Shown here one piece after another: positions 35,865 to 44,917 of a stretch of 64,000 bases of DNA; the stretch's first letter is position 1, and every line of letters starts with the position of its first letter. This stretch comes from [Synechococcus] sp. NIES-970. Its GTDB lineage: Bacteria; Cyanobacteriota; Cyanobacteriia; Cyanobacteriales; MRBY01. The notes below the pieces were generated by a model. The model saw only the letters and a list, made by a program, of their open reading frames with translations, had not been told where the DNA came from and did no database searches. Where the stretch lies: positions 1,116,001-1,180,000 of the forward strand of contig AP017959.1 in assembly GCA_002356215.1 (NCBI GenBank). Direction: 5' to 3'. The position numbers were made by a program, and so were the translations under genes.

Positions 35865-36889
35865 ATCATCGCCATTTGAGGGCTTTGAATTGGGCAAGGT
35901 TCCTGGGTATTTTGAATTGTCTCAATGGCAGCATCGAGGAGAGCTTGACCTTCGGGGACGGTATTGATTTTATTCAGGTGATCGCGAAATTCTGCCGCCC
36001 CGGCAAAATCCCGGCAATACCAAGTCAAATGTTTGCGGGCTTGGTAAATGCCCTTTTGCCCTTTGTAGGCCCAGAGTCCATCTAGATGTTCCTTGGCGCA
36101 TTCCAGCAGTTCCACCACCGTCGGTTGGGGGCGTCGTTGGCCCGTCTTGAGGAAATGATCAATTTCTCCTACCAAGAAAGGATATCCCAGGGTCCCCCGG
36201 GAGCACATCACCCCATCGGCGCCGGTTTCTTCTAGGCAGGCGATCGCCGCTTCCACCGAAAAAATATCCCCATTGGCAATCACTGGAATCGAGAGGGCCG
36301 CTTTGACTTTTTTAATCCATTGCCATTGGGCCTTGCCCGTATAACCCTGGGCCCGGGTACGACCGTGGACTGTCAACATTTGGGCCCCGGCTGCTTCTAG
36401 ACGTTTGGCAAAATCGAGAATAACAATTTCCTCCTCACTCCAGCCCAAGCGGGTTTTCACGGTCACAGGCACATCCACCGCTTCCACCACTGCCCGTACG
36501 ATCGCCTCGGCTACATCTGGTTGCCGGAGCAGGGAGCTTCCCCCCCCTTTGCGGGTAATTTTATTGACGGGGCAACCCATATTGATATCGATGGTTTGGG
36601 CACCCTCGGCCACCGCTTTTTTTGCCGCTTCCCCCATAAAGTCAGGCCGACAATCGAATAGTTGAATACTGATGGGCTGTTCTCCTGGGTCAATTTCCAT
36701 CAACCTGGGTAGGGTCGCGAGGTGGTGGACTTCCTGGGCCCGCACCATTTCGGTGTACATCATCGAATTGGGGGCATAGCGGCGCACCAGGCGCCGAAAG
36801 ACTAAATCTGTGACCCCGGACAAAGGGGCTTGTAGCACACGGCTCTGGAGAGTGACTGGGCCAATTTTGAGGGGGGCATCAAAGGTCAT
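35861..36889 (-). CDS. dusB: tRNA-dihydrouridine synthase (DusB-like)
   Basis: An FMN-dependent enzyme that reduces uridines in the tRNA D-loop. With the ATG at 36889 (MTFDAPLKIGPVTL) it has 342 residues. FMN barrel motifs include VLQAPLSGVTDLVFR near 18-32, the catalytic cysteine in INMGCPVNKITRKGGGS near 98-114, VTVKTRLGW near 141 and VHGRTRAQGYTG near 176-187. It is closest to DusB/Dus1-type enzymes; the exact symbol is not certain. It follows the EAL response-regulator gene by 40 bp and phoH further up, so a three-gene operon is likely. Confidence 0.9.
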   Translation of the reverse strand: MTFDAPLKIGPVTLQSRVLQAPLSGVTDLVFRRLVRRYAPNSMMYTEMVRAQEVHHLATLPRLMEIDPGEQPISIQLFDCRPDFMGEAAKKAVAEGAQTIDINMGCPVNKITRKGGGSSLLRQPDVAEAIVRAVVEAVDVPVTVKTRLGWSEEEIVILDFAKRLEAAGAQMLTVHGRTRAQGYTGKAQWQWIKKVKAALSIPVIANGDIFSVEAAIACLEETGADGVMCSRGTLGYPFLVGEIDHFLKTGQRRPQPTVVELLECAKEHLDGLWAYKGQKGIYQARKHLTWYCRDFAGAAEFRDHLNKINTVPEGQALLDAAIETIQNTQEPCPIQSPQMAMI

Positions 36890-36929
36890 AGGCGATCGCC
36901 CTTGGTTGCCAAGATGGGTTAAAAAAGGT

Positions 36930-38672
36930 TTAGGAGTTAGGGGCATCAAAGGTCACCAAATTACACCGGAATATTGTTGGGTCAAAGGCCAAGCGTTCGA
37001 ACTCTGCCCCATGAATGGGGTAGCCCAGCAGGAACCCTTGGCCATAGTCACAGTGCAATTGCCGTAAGCAGTCCAGTTCAGCTTGGTGCTCGATCCCTTC
37101 GGCGATCGCCTGGCGCTGTTGCCCATGGGCCGTAGTGATCAGGGTCGAGACAAGGGTTTTTTGGGCTTGATTTTGGTGTAGATTTCGAATCAAGGCCGGG
37201 TCAAGTTTGAGATAATCGAAGGGGAATTTTTTTAAATAATCAAGGGAGCTGTACCCTTGGCCAAAACCTGTAAGGGCAATTTTTACCCCCAAAGTCTTGA
37301 TCGCTTTGAGCCGCCGGATCGAAGTGGCCGGATTTTTGAGCAGGGTAGCCTCGGCAAACTCTAGGGTTAGACAGGCTGGTGTCAAGGCATTTTCAATGAA
37401 AAGGCGGCTTAGCTCTTGGTGAAAATTTGCCTGGTTAAATTGCGCCGCCGAGAGGTTAATCATGATCTGGTAGGCAGGACTAGCTGGGATCTGCCAGTGG
37501 CGCAGCTGACGACAAATTTGATTGAGCTTGTACTGGTCTAGGGTATCGAGGAGATTATTGTCCTTGGCGATCGCCAGAAGCTCAGGAATTGAAATGGCTC
37601 CCCGTAGGGGATGTTCCCAATGGAGTAGGGTTTCTGCCCCCACCATTGCACCGCTACCGAGATCAAACTGGGGCTGATAGAGAATGGTAAGCTGCTCGTG
37701 TTGGAGGGCATTCTGTAAATCTTTCGCTAGGTCAATGTCACTGGGATAGACCAACTGAGTAGGGGGGTGACGACTGGCCCACTGGTAACCCTTGGGGCCT
37801 TGGGCCGCTTGGGCCTGGGCGACTAAATCTGCCAAATTGTCTGCATCAGCCGGATATTGAGCAATCCCCACGGTGGCGGGGAGGGACAATTGCTCTCCCC
37901 CAAGGGTCAAGGGATCCTGGAATATCTTGACGATCGCCTGGGCGATCGCCTCGATCTGGTCATGGGTTTGGGGGGCACTTAATAGAGCACAAAATTGGTC
38001 TTCGGCTAACCGCACCAACCATCCTTGCTGGCGGCAGATTTCAGTTAGGCGGCCCACAATCCCTTGATCTAAGCTAGCCCGCTTCGAGACATCACGATGG
38101 GCACAAACGGCGCCATATCCAGCCAAACGAATCGTCAATAGCGACAACTGCCCTTGGGTCGCGTCAGGAAAATTGCAGGCGATCGCCTCAAAAATTTCCT
38201 GGAGGCGAAAGCGATCATCACAGTAACCATTCCCTTCTTGCTGAGCCGGTTCAGGGGGACATTCAAAATTTATATCCTGAGGCTCAAAATGCTGCTGGAA
38301 GGAAGAAACTTTACTTAAACGGGCGGCGATCGCCGATAACAAGTCTTCCTTCGTGAAGGGCTTTGTCAAATAATCATCTGCCCCGAGGCGCATGCCCTGG
38401 CGAATATCCTGTCTTTCCGCACAGGCCGTCAGAAAAATGAACGGGATCATGGCCGTTTCTGGCTGGCTTTGGAGCTGTTGCAAAACCCCATAACCATCAA
38501 TCCCTGGCATCATGACATCACAAATAATCAGATCCGGTCGAGCCATCATCGCCAGCCTAACTCCCCCTTGACCCTCCGCTGCCTCTAGGACTTCATACTG
38601 CTTCTGGCTAAGAATTTTACGGATGAGTTTGCGCACAATCTCATCATCTTCAATGATTAAAATGGTCGTCAT
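36930..38672 (-). CDS. Response regulator with degenerate GGDEF and EAL domains
   Basis: A 580-residue protein with an intact receiver domain (about 1-125: EDD near 8-10, phospho-acceptor Asp in IICDVMMPG near 52, KPF near 103), a linker, a GGDEF-like domain (about 165-310) in which the GGDEF signature is replaced by LAEDQF, and an EAL-like domain (about 320-570). The EAL domain keeps INLSAAQ, KLDPALI and AEGIEH, but EAL reads ETL and the metal-binding DDFG motif reads TGFG in LTGFGQGYSSL. Loss of both Asp residues argues against c-di-GMP hydrolysis; a role as nucleotide-binding effector or partner of another signalling protein is plausible. The upstream gene is phoH (33 bp). No histidine kinase is adjacent. 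Confidence 0.9.
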   Translation of the reverse strand: MTTILIIEDDEIVRKLIRKILSQKQYEVLEAAEGQGGVRLAMMARPDLIICDVMMPGIDGYGVLQQLQSQPETAMIPFIFLTACAERQDIRQGMRLGADDYLTKPFTKEDLLSAIAARLSKVSSFQQHFEPQDINFECPPEPAQQEGNGYCDDRFRLQEIFEAIACNFPDATQGQLSLLTIRLAGYGAVCAHRDVSKRASLDQGIVGRLTEICRQQGWLVRLAEDQFCALLSAPQTHDQIEAIAQAIVKIFQDPLTLGGEQLSLPATVGIAQYPADADNLADLVAQAQAAQGPKGYQWASRHPPTQLVYPSDIDLAKDLQNALQHEQLTILYQPQFDLGSGAMVGAETLLHWEHPLRGAISIPELLAIAKDNNLLDTLDQYKLNQICRQLRHWQIPASPAYQIMINLSAAQFNQANFHQELSRLFIENALTPACLTLEFAEATLLKNPATSIRRLKAIKTLGVKIALTGFGQGYSSLDYLKKFPFDYLKLDPALIRNLHQNQAQKTLVSTLITTAHGQQRQAIAEGIEHQAELDCLRQLHCDYGQGFLLGYPIHGAEFERLAFDPTIFRCNLVTFDAPNS

Positions 38673-38705
38673 AATCCCATTCTTTTTGGGCAGCTTACTG
38701 TCACC

Positions 38706-39713
38706 TTATTCCCCTCTAGTCTGATTTCCAGAAAAGCGCTTTGGACTCGCAGGACCGTAATTTTCAAAGCGCTCATAGGCTCCGACAATTTTCTGGACGA
38801 GGGGATGACGCACCACATCCGCATCCGTGAGGTAGCAAAAACCAATTCCCTCAACGGACTTGAGAACCTTGCTTGCCGTAATCAATCCCGAAGACTGATG
38901 ACTAGGGAGGTCTGTTTGGGTGATGTCTCCGGTGATTACCATCTTAGAGCCGAAACCTAACCGTGTCAGCACCATTTTTAGTTGGGCTGGGGTTGTGTTT
39001 TGGGCTTCATCAACGATTACAAAAGAATTACTCAGGGTTCGTCCCCGCATGTAGGCGAGGGGGGCGATTTCAATACGACCTTTCTCCATCAGCTCGGGCA
39101 ACTTTAGGGGATCAATGAATTGATAGAGGGCATCATAGAGGGGTCGCAGGAAAGGATCTACTTTTTGTTGAAGATCACCGGGGAGAAATCCCAGTTTTTC
39201 ACCGGCCTCCACGGCGGGCCTTGTTAAGATCAAGCGTTCTACTTGGTCCTGGAGGAGGGCTTGCACCGCTAGTACGGCGGCAAGGAAGGTTTTCCCTGTA
39301 CCGGCTGGACCAATACCAAAGGTAATGTCATGTTTTTGAATGAGCTGCACATATTGCCGCTGCCGAAAGGTTTTGGCCCGGATGTATTCGCCGCGGCGGG
39401 TTTTGCCGAGGGTTTGTTTTTGGAGGTCTTGGTACTCTTCGACCTGGTGGGTGTCGATTGCATGGAAGGCGGTGAGGAAGTCTGGTTGGGAAATGTGTTG
39501 GGCGGTTTCCCAGAAGGGCTGAAGAAAGTAGAGGGCTTTGATGCAGCGGTCGACGGCTTTTTCACGACCCCGCACCAAGATATCTTGTCCCCGTAAAACA
39601 ACGCTTGTCCCTGTGTGTTGGGCCAAAAATTTGAGATTTTCTTCTTTGATACCGGAGAGGGCGATCGCGCTTTCTAGGCTGGGTAGCGGGATGGTTTGGG
39701 AAGCTTCACTCAT
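38706..39713 (-). CDS. phoH: PhoH family ATPase
   Basis: The 335-residue protein matches PhoH/PhoL: Walker A GPAGTGKTFLAAV near 136-148, Walker B-like FVIVDEAQNTTP near 228-239, and ILTRPAVEAGEKLGFLPGD near 165-183, which is the family's hallmark. An N-terminal KH/RNA-binding-like segment (VVLRGQDILVRGREK) precedes it. It is probably an RNA- or nucleic-acid-associated ATPase; PhoH-like genes often respond to phosphate. Start ATG 39713. It heads a same-strand set with the EAL regulator and the Dus gene. Confidence 0.93.
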   Translation of the reverse strand: MSEASQTIPLPSLESAIALSGIKEENLKFLAQHTGTSVVLRGQDILVRGREKAVDRCIKALYFLQPFWETAQHISQPDFLTAFHAIDTHQVEEYQDLQKQTLGKTRRGEYIRAKTFRQRQYVQLIQKHDITFGIGPAGTGKTFLAAVLAVQALLQDQVERLILTRPAVEAGEKLGFLPGDLQQKVDPFLRPLYDALYQFIDPLKLPELMEKGRIEIAPLAYMRGRTLSNSFVIVDEAQNTTPAQLKMVLTRLGFGSKMVITGDITQTDLPSHQSSGLITASKVLKSVEGIGFCYLTDADVVRHPLVQKIVGAYERFENYGPASPKRFSGNQTRGE

Positions 39714-39859
39714 GAATTAGGCGTTGGGGGAAAGATTAGGCTTCTATTATAGGCAGCTATTGCAGGCGCCTTGGGGATGGCCGGGCGATCGCCTTTCACC
39801 TTTGCTGCAGTGGCCGCAGCCCTGGGCTTTTCGCTTGAGAAGGTCGGGATGAATGCACA

Positions 39860-40567
39860 TTACCCAGTCGGATTTGTTTCAAAGATATAGCCGACACCAC
39901 GGATAGTCTTAATCGGTGTTTGGTGTTCCATCAGGGCTTCTAATTTGCGACGAATTTGGCCGATGTGGACATCTACAACCCGTTGATCGCCCACATAGTC
40001 ATAGCCCCACACCGCCTGGATCAATTCGGCACGTCGCCAGACTTTATCGGCATGGGTCGCCAAAAAGTAGAGTAGGTTGAATTCGAGGGCGGTGAGGCTA
40101 ATGGGCTCGCCATGGATAGATACTGCATGGCGCATGGAGTCGATGGTCAGCGCCCCACAGGTGAAGTTTTGCACTGGGGTCTGTGGGGTGGCGGCTGGCG
40201 ATCGCCGCCGCCGTAAAATTGCCTGAACCCGATGTTCTAATTCAATGATGTCAAAGGGTTTGGTGAGATAATCATCGGCCCCTTGGCTGAAACCACGCAC
40301 TTTATCGGTAGCATCGGCGCGGCTGGTCAGCATGAGAATGTAGGTATCCTTTGAGGCCTGCATCTGTTCGCAGAGGGCATAGCCGAGGGTATCTGGTAGA
40401 TTGATATCGAGAATCACCAGGTCAGGGTCAAGGGATTGGAAGGTCTCCCAGGCAGATTGTCCATCACCTGCTTCAGATACCGCATAGCCTCTCTGGCTGA
40501 GGAAGCGGGAGATGAGGGTACGAATTGCAGGATCATCGTCAACGACTAAAATTTTGGCACTAGCCAT
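39860..40567 (-). CDS. OmpR/PhoB-type response regulator
   Basis: A 235-residue two-component regulator with an N-terminal receiver (VVDDDPAIR near 7-15, phospho-Asp in LVILDINLP near 53, LTSRADA, TKPFDIIELE near 103-112) and a C-terminal winged-helix DNA-binding domain (about 134-230, LTALEFNLLYFLATH, VWGYDYVGDQRVVDVHIGQI). The sequence is not clearly RpaA or RpaB; it could be an NblR-type regulator but I do not assign a symbol. No kinase is adjacent. It is divergent from the gene at 40798 with ~230 bp between. Confidence 0.93.
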   Translation of the reverse strand: MASAKILVVDDDPAIRTLISRFLSQRGYAVSEAGDGQSAWETFQSLDPDLVILDINLPDTLGYALCEQMQASKDTYILMLTSRADATDKVRGFSQGADDYLTKPFDIIELEHRVQAILRRRRSPAATPQTPVQNFTCGALTIDSMRHAVSIHGEPISLTALEFNLLYFLATHADKVWRRAELIQAVWGYDYVGDQRVVDVHIGQIRRKLEALMEHQTPIKTIRGVGYIFETNPTG

Positions 40568-40797
40568 AGACTTTTCGGGGTGTTTTCAGGAAACGGCCAA
40601 TGAAGGTCAGTTTCAATAGTTTACGATGAGATTCCCCATCGGGTTGTGTTTAGTTTAAATCTTGAAATTTTGTGCTAGGTAGGGCGGCGATCGCCTTCCA
40701 GAAAAGACGAGAATAAGAAACTGGTTGCCGATTGGGTTAAATTAAGAGACATAAGGACATTTCCATTGCGCCATTGCATGCTCACAGGAGGAGGAGA

Positions 40798-41418
40798 ATG
40801 AGCGAACAAAATCCCTATAAAACCCTTGGGCTTGTAGAAACAGCTTCGTTTGAGGAGATCCAGGCCGCCAAGCAAAAACTCAGCACCCAATACCAAGGCG
40901 ATCGCGCGGTGGTGGATGAACTCGAAGCCGCCTATGATGCGATTATCATGGATCGCCTGAGACAAAGACAACAGGGAACTCTAGAAGTACCAGATCAAAT
41001 CCGCTTTGCCGAAACGCCGCCCAAGGAAGCTAAAGTAGCGCCAGTCACTCTGGATATGGGGAGACTACCCCAATGGCTGACAGACCTACGGGATACCCCA
41101 GAGCCGCAGACCTTGAACCTAGCCTTGGGGATCAACGGGGCGATCGCCATTGTCGGTTTATTTCTGAGTCCAGAACTGGCTTCGACAATCTTGACTGCAG
41201 CCCTCATGGTCAACATCTACCTGATCTATCGCAAAGAGCAACGATTTGGCCGGGCCGCCCTTATCAGTGTTGTTGCACTGATTCTGGGCATTGGTCTTGG
41301 CAGTGGTCTCAATGCTCTCCTCTCTAGCCTAAACGTTACCTTGGCGATCGCCACCGAGCAAATTTTACTCATTGCCAGTAGCCTGACCTTTGGCCTCAGC
41401 ACCAGCTTATTACGCTAG
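40798..41418 (+). CDS. CPP1-like membrane protein (degenerate J domain)
   Basis: The preferred ATG at 40798 follows an excellent AGGAGGAGGA ribosome site and gives 206 residues. The N-terminal ~60 residues resemble a J-like domain (NPYKTLGLVETASFEEIQAAK) without the HPD motif, and the C-terminal part has three to four membrane helices (about 107-205). This matches the CPP1-like / DUF3353 family, whose plant members assist protochlorophyllide oxidoreductase stability in plastids. A related chaperone-like role in thylakoids is inferred. It is convergent with nusB. Confidence 0.82.
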   Translation: MSEQNPYKTLGLVETASFEEIQAAKQKLSTQYQGDRAVVDELEAAYDAIIMDRLRQRQQGTLEVPDQIRFAETPPKEAKVAPVTLDMGRLPQWLTDLRDTPEPQTLNLALGINGAIAIVGLFLSPELASTILTAALMVNIYLIYRKEQRFGRAALISVVALILGIGLGSGLNALLSSLNVTLAIATEQILLIASSLTFGLSTSLLR

Positions 41419-41488
41419 GGACCGGTAATTGGCCTGCTCCCCAGTAGGACACAAAACCCAAGCCAAAAAACAAATCCTACTTCACTCC

Positions 41489-42130
41489 TTATTCCGGAGA
41501 CCCTTCCGTCCGCATCCGGTCTGTCACCCGGCGCAACACCCCATTGATGAAACGGTGGCCATCCTCATCAGAGTAACGTTTAGCCAACTCCACCGCCTCA
41601 TTGATGGCAACTTTGTAGGGTGTCTCTAAAAATAAAATTTCAGCCACCGCAATGCGTAAAATATCTCGATCAAGGCGCGGCAAACGATGATATTGCCAAT
41701 CCACCAAAGATTGCTCAATGGTTTCTTTAATCTGCTCATTGCGACGTCGGAGCGTTGTAAGAATGTCCAAGGCAAACCCACGGACTTCGTGCTGTCGCGT
41801 TAACTGTAAAAATTCCGGCAACTCCACCACATGACCCAAACGATTAATCGCAGCTCTCGTTAAGGTCAACGCATCTTGCACCATGGTGCGCGCACTTTTG
41901 ACGTTGACAGCTAAGGTTTCGCTTCTCAGGAGTTGGTCTTCAGCCCGGGAAACTTCGCTGGCCGCATCTTCTAAAGCATCATGAATTTCGCCATTTAACG
42001 CTCGCACCGCCGCCAACATTAATTCATCTAGTTCCACCGCTTCTAGCTTTTCCGGATTTCCTTTGATTTGACTCAAACTCAAGAGAGCAATTTCACGGGC
42101 AACACTACGGGGCTGTTTACGGGCGGGCAT
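41489..42130 (-). CDS. nusB: Transcription antitermination factor NusB
   Basis: NusB joins the NusE-boxA RNA complex in rRNA antitermination. With ATG at 42130 ([17 protein letters not shown]) it has 213 residues, longer than the usual ~140 because of a mid-protein insertion (about 50-95), as seen in cyanobacteria. The conserved C-terminal core has [20 protein letters not shown] near 154-173 and [20 protein letters not shown] near 176-195. The DUF502 gene is 55 bp upstream on the same strand. A weak 7-bp inverted repeat (AGTAGGA/TCCTACT) lies in the convergent gap at 41443-41481. Confidence 0.93.
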   Translation of the reverse strand: MPARKQPRSVAREIALLSLSQIKGNPEKLEAVELDELMLAAVRALNGEIHDALEDAASEVSRAEDQLLRSETLAVNVKSARTMVQDALTLTRAAINRLGHVVELPEFLQLTRQHEVRGFALDILTTLRRRNEQIKETIEQSLVDWQYHRLPRLDRDILRIAVAEILFLETPYKVAINEAVELAKRYSDEDGHRFINGVLRRVTDRMRTEGSPE

Positions 42131-42185
42131 AGTCAAAGGGGGGATAAACAATAAAAGCTAAAGATCGCTCAGACGCACCATTAAA

Positions 42186-42950
42186 CTACACTTCTTCTTC
42201 CAGAGAAAGCATATCTACCTGGGGGGTATTCAAGTCATCGAGGGAGCGCTCTAACTCGCGGGGCTTTTTGCGGCGGTTTAAGTTTAAGGGCATAGTTGCC
42301 CGCATCGGCTTCCGGTCAGCTTCCAGATCAGGGCTAACAATACCGCCAGAAATCAAGATTTTGAACGCGTCTTCGATGGACATCGAAATGTTAATCACTT
42401 CATTTTCGGGAACCATCGCGTACCATCCAGAGGTGGGGTTCGGGGTGGTTGGGATAAACACACTCAGGAGTGGATCGCTCACTTGAGCTTGGAGCTGGGG
42501 GCTAACGGCCCCGGTCACAAAGCCAAGGGTCCATACTCCCGGTCGGGGATATTCCACCATAACGACACGCCGGAATCGACTCTGGGAATCTCGTAAAAGG
42601 GTTTCGAGGAGCTGTTTGAGGGTTTTGTAGATTGCGCCGGCCAGGGGGATTCCCTGTAGAATTTGTTCCCCGAGATCTAAAAGCCAGCGGCCGACAAAAT
42701 TTCGTGCCATCAAGCCGATGACCAGAATGAAGGTGAGAGGAACAGTAATACCAACACCGATGTTTAGAGCATTGGTTAAAATCGGATCTAGGCCATCAAA
42801 GGGATTGATTTGCTTCGGAATCTGAGTCAGGAAATTAATCACCCAAGTAGCGATGGTAATCGTCAACCAAATCGTGGTTGCTAGGGGAATCACGACAAGC
42901 AACCCGGCAATCAGATCATTTTTTAAATCTTGCTTTAGACGCTCTAACAC
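42186..42950 (-). CDS. DUF502 family membrane protein
   Basis: A 254-residue protein with two N-terminal membrane helices (about 14-42 and 58-82), then a soluble domain with VEYPRPGVWTLGFVTG near 151-166 and FIPTTPNPTSGWYAMVP near 185-201, the DUF502 signature. The acidic tail is variable. Homologues are membrane proteins, one group of which acts in plants (COV-like), but no bacterial function is established. It probably forms an operon with nusB. The 244 bp upstream to the HpsJ-like gene hold no supported gene. Confidence 0.82.
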   Translation of the reverse strand: MLERLKQDLKNDLIAGLLVVIPLATTIWLTITIATWVINFLTQIPKQINPFDGLDPILTNALNIGVGITVPLTFILVIGLMARNFVGRWLLDLGEQILQGIPLAGAIYKTLKQLLETLLRDSQSRFRRVVMVEYPRPGVWTLGFVTGAVSPQLQAQVSDPLLSVFIPTTPNPTSGWYAMVPENEVINISMSIEDAFKILISGGIVSPDLEADRKPMRATMPLNLNRRKKPRELERSLDDLNTPQVDMLSLEEEV

Positions 42951-43194
42951 GGTAGGACTGGGTTTCCTTAGGGAAGATGGTGGTGGACGAAGGGGATGAT
43001 AAAAAGCGGTGCTATCAAATGGCCTGTCGACGGAGATTTGTTGATCTCAGGGGTGCTGAGAAGGGAAAAATCGGTGAAATGTTAAGAAAAAAGACGACGT
43101 ATTCTATTTTACTGAATTCTCCAGGGTTGCCAATGTGTTTTATTGAAACTTTGCCAGGGGAGATCACAGAAATTGAGTCTCCCCTTAAACCTAT

Positions 43195-44025
43195 TTATTC
43201 GGGATCAACTGGTGTTTCGGATGCTGTGGGTGTAGGTGTGCCTCCGGTGTTTGTACGCGCATTTTGAATCCCGAACCAACCAACCAGTAAATAACCGAGA
43301 CCGAGGAGAAGACTCCGCACGCCAGTTTGTAATATCTCTTGAATCATATTGCGGGTGGCCCGGCCGCGCTCTTCGGCTTGGGCTTCAACAACGCCGCGTT
43401 GTAATTCTTCCAGGCGGGCATTGAGGGCGTCTGGATCGGCGGCGAGGTCTTTAAATCGGTTGAGCTGTTCTCTCTGGGCTTCGGCCTGGGCAATTTGTTG
43501 GGGAGGGATTTGGCCAGAATTGAGGGCTGCGTCGATTTGTTGGAGTTGCTGGTCGAGTTCCTGCTGTGCTTCGGGATCTTGGGCAAGGGCTTGGAGTTGG
43601 GAAAACTGGGCTTGGACTTCTTGCTCTTGTTGCTGACTTTCTTGCTCGATGCGGGCGATCGCCTCTTGGCGGAGTCCTTGGAGATTATTGAGATGTACGG
43701 GAATGAGCACGAGGAAAATCACCCCGAGGATTAGGGCAAAGATAAAACTCAGGAAGCGGCCATCGGTGATCGAAACCCGGAGTTTAGCCTCTTTTTTACC
43801 AGCATTGGCCTCTAACCAACTGCCCAATAGGAGTGCAACGATCCCGATCAGGGGGTTAATCCCTTTGCCCACCACCTGATTGGTGAAATTAATTTGCCAA
43901 GCATCGTTGAGGGGCATCCAAGGGAAGGCAACAACGACGTAGTCTACGAGGGAAGAAATTAGGAGTATGGCACCTAAAACCCTGAGGGTTAAGGATGTGA
44001 AGGAAGCAAAACGGACGTTATTCAT
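43195..44025 (-). CDS. HpsJ-like membrane protein with coiled coil
   Basis: A 276-residue protein with membrane helices near 13-32, 51-68, 88-112 and 233-252. Between the third and fourth lies a long Gln/Glu/Ala-rich coiled coil (about 118-220). The layout and N-terminus fit the HpsJ family, named from hormogonium polysaccharide genes in filamentous cyanobacteria; in a unicellular strain the role is unknown. No polysaccharide genes are adjacent. A short Thr/Pro-rich tail ends the protein. It is divergent from pgl. Confidence 0.7.
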   Translation of the reverse strand: MNNVRFASFTSLTLRVLGAILLISSLVDYVVVAFPWMPLNDAWQINFTNQVVGKGINPLIGIVALLLGSWLEANAGKKEAKLRVSITDGRFLSFIFALILGVIFLVLIPVHLNNLQGLRQEAIARIEQESQQQEQEVQAQFSQLQALAQDPEAQQELDQQLQQIDAALNSGQIPPQQIAQAEAQREQLNRFKDLAADPDALNARLEELQRGVVEAQAEERGRATRNMIQEILQTGVRSLLLGLGYLLVGWFGIQNARTNTGGTPTPTASETPVDPE

Positions 44026-44120
44026 ACTTTATGTATCAGTCGATGGGCGTTTTTAGGGGTCGCCACTAGAATGACGAGTAACGCCATTTTAGGGGGCATC
44101 GTTCGTCCTCTGTAAAGTTT

Positions 44121-44879
44121 ATGACAAAATACTTGGAAATTCTGGACGATCAGCTGGAGCTGATAAAACGCTCCCGTCGCATTGTTGTCAGCCGCATTCA
44201 AGAGGCGATCGCCCGTCGCGGGATCTGTACCATTGCCCTTGCTGGTGGCAGTACGCCCAAGCCCCTCTATGAAAAATTGGCCCAGGAAAACCTCCCCTGG
44301 GAGCAGATTCATATTTTTTGGGGTGATGAGCGCTACGTCCCCGCCGATCACCCAGACAGTAACCAGCGCATGGCTCGGCAAGTCTGGTTAGACCAAGTAC
44401 CCATTCCCCCGGATAATATCCACCCGATGCCCACCGACGCTGCGGACCCATACCTGGATGCGGCCACCTATGACGCTACCCTCAGGGCCTTTTTTGGCGA
44501 TCAGACCTGGCCTGCCTTCGATATTATTTTGTTGGGCATGGGTGATGATGGCCACACGGCTTCACTGTTCCCCCAGACGGCGGCTTTGGCAGTAAGCGAT
44601 CGCCTGATCACCGTCGGAGAGAAACAAGGGGAACCCAGACTGACCTTCACTGTGCCCCTGATTAACGCAGCCCACCACATTATCTTTCTGGTTGCAGGCC
44701 ACAATAAGCAGGAAGCGCTCCAACAAATCTTTCACAGCGAGGCCGATGGTTTTGCCTATCCCAGTAAGCTCATTGAGCCTGACCATGGCATCCTCTGGTG
44801 GCTTCTAGATGCGGCGGCGGGCGATCGCCTCACCCCCCACGACACCATCTATCAAACGAATCCCCACCCAGCGCTTTAA
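44121..44879 (+). CDS. pgl: 6-phosphogluconolactonase
   Basis: Pgl hydrolyses 6-phosphogluconolactone in the oxidative pentose phosphate pathway. The 252-residue protein carries ALAGGSTPKPLYEKLA near 39-54, FWGDERYVP near 65-73, DHPDSNQRMARQVWL near 75-90, and the active-site stretch ILLGMGDDGHTASLFP near 134-149, all in the family order. Length normal (DevB-type). No zwf or gnd is adjacent. The zinc-ribbon/FHA gene starts 38 bp downstream. Confidence 0.95.
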   Translation: MTKYLEILDDQLELIKRSRRIVVSRIQEAIARRGICTIALAGGSTPKPLYEKLAQENLPWEQIHIFWGDERYVPADHPDSNQRMARQVWLDQVPIPPDNIHPMPTDAADPYLDAATYDATLRAFFGDQTWPAFDIILLGMGDDGHTASLFPQTAALAVSDRLITVGEKQGEPRLTFTVPLINAAHHIIFLVAGHNKQEALQQIFHSEADGFAYPSKLIEPDHGILWWLLDAAAGDRLTPHDTIYQTNPHPAL

Positions 44880-44917
44880 AATAAAACCATTCTTTCCCCT
44901 GTGCCTATCCCACGGTC

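Noticed and set aside
42977-43267. 96-codon plus-strand frame between the DUF502 and HpsJ-like genes
   Set aside because: Half of it is antisense to the HpsJ-like gene and the rest has no motif or ribosome site.
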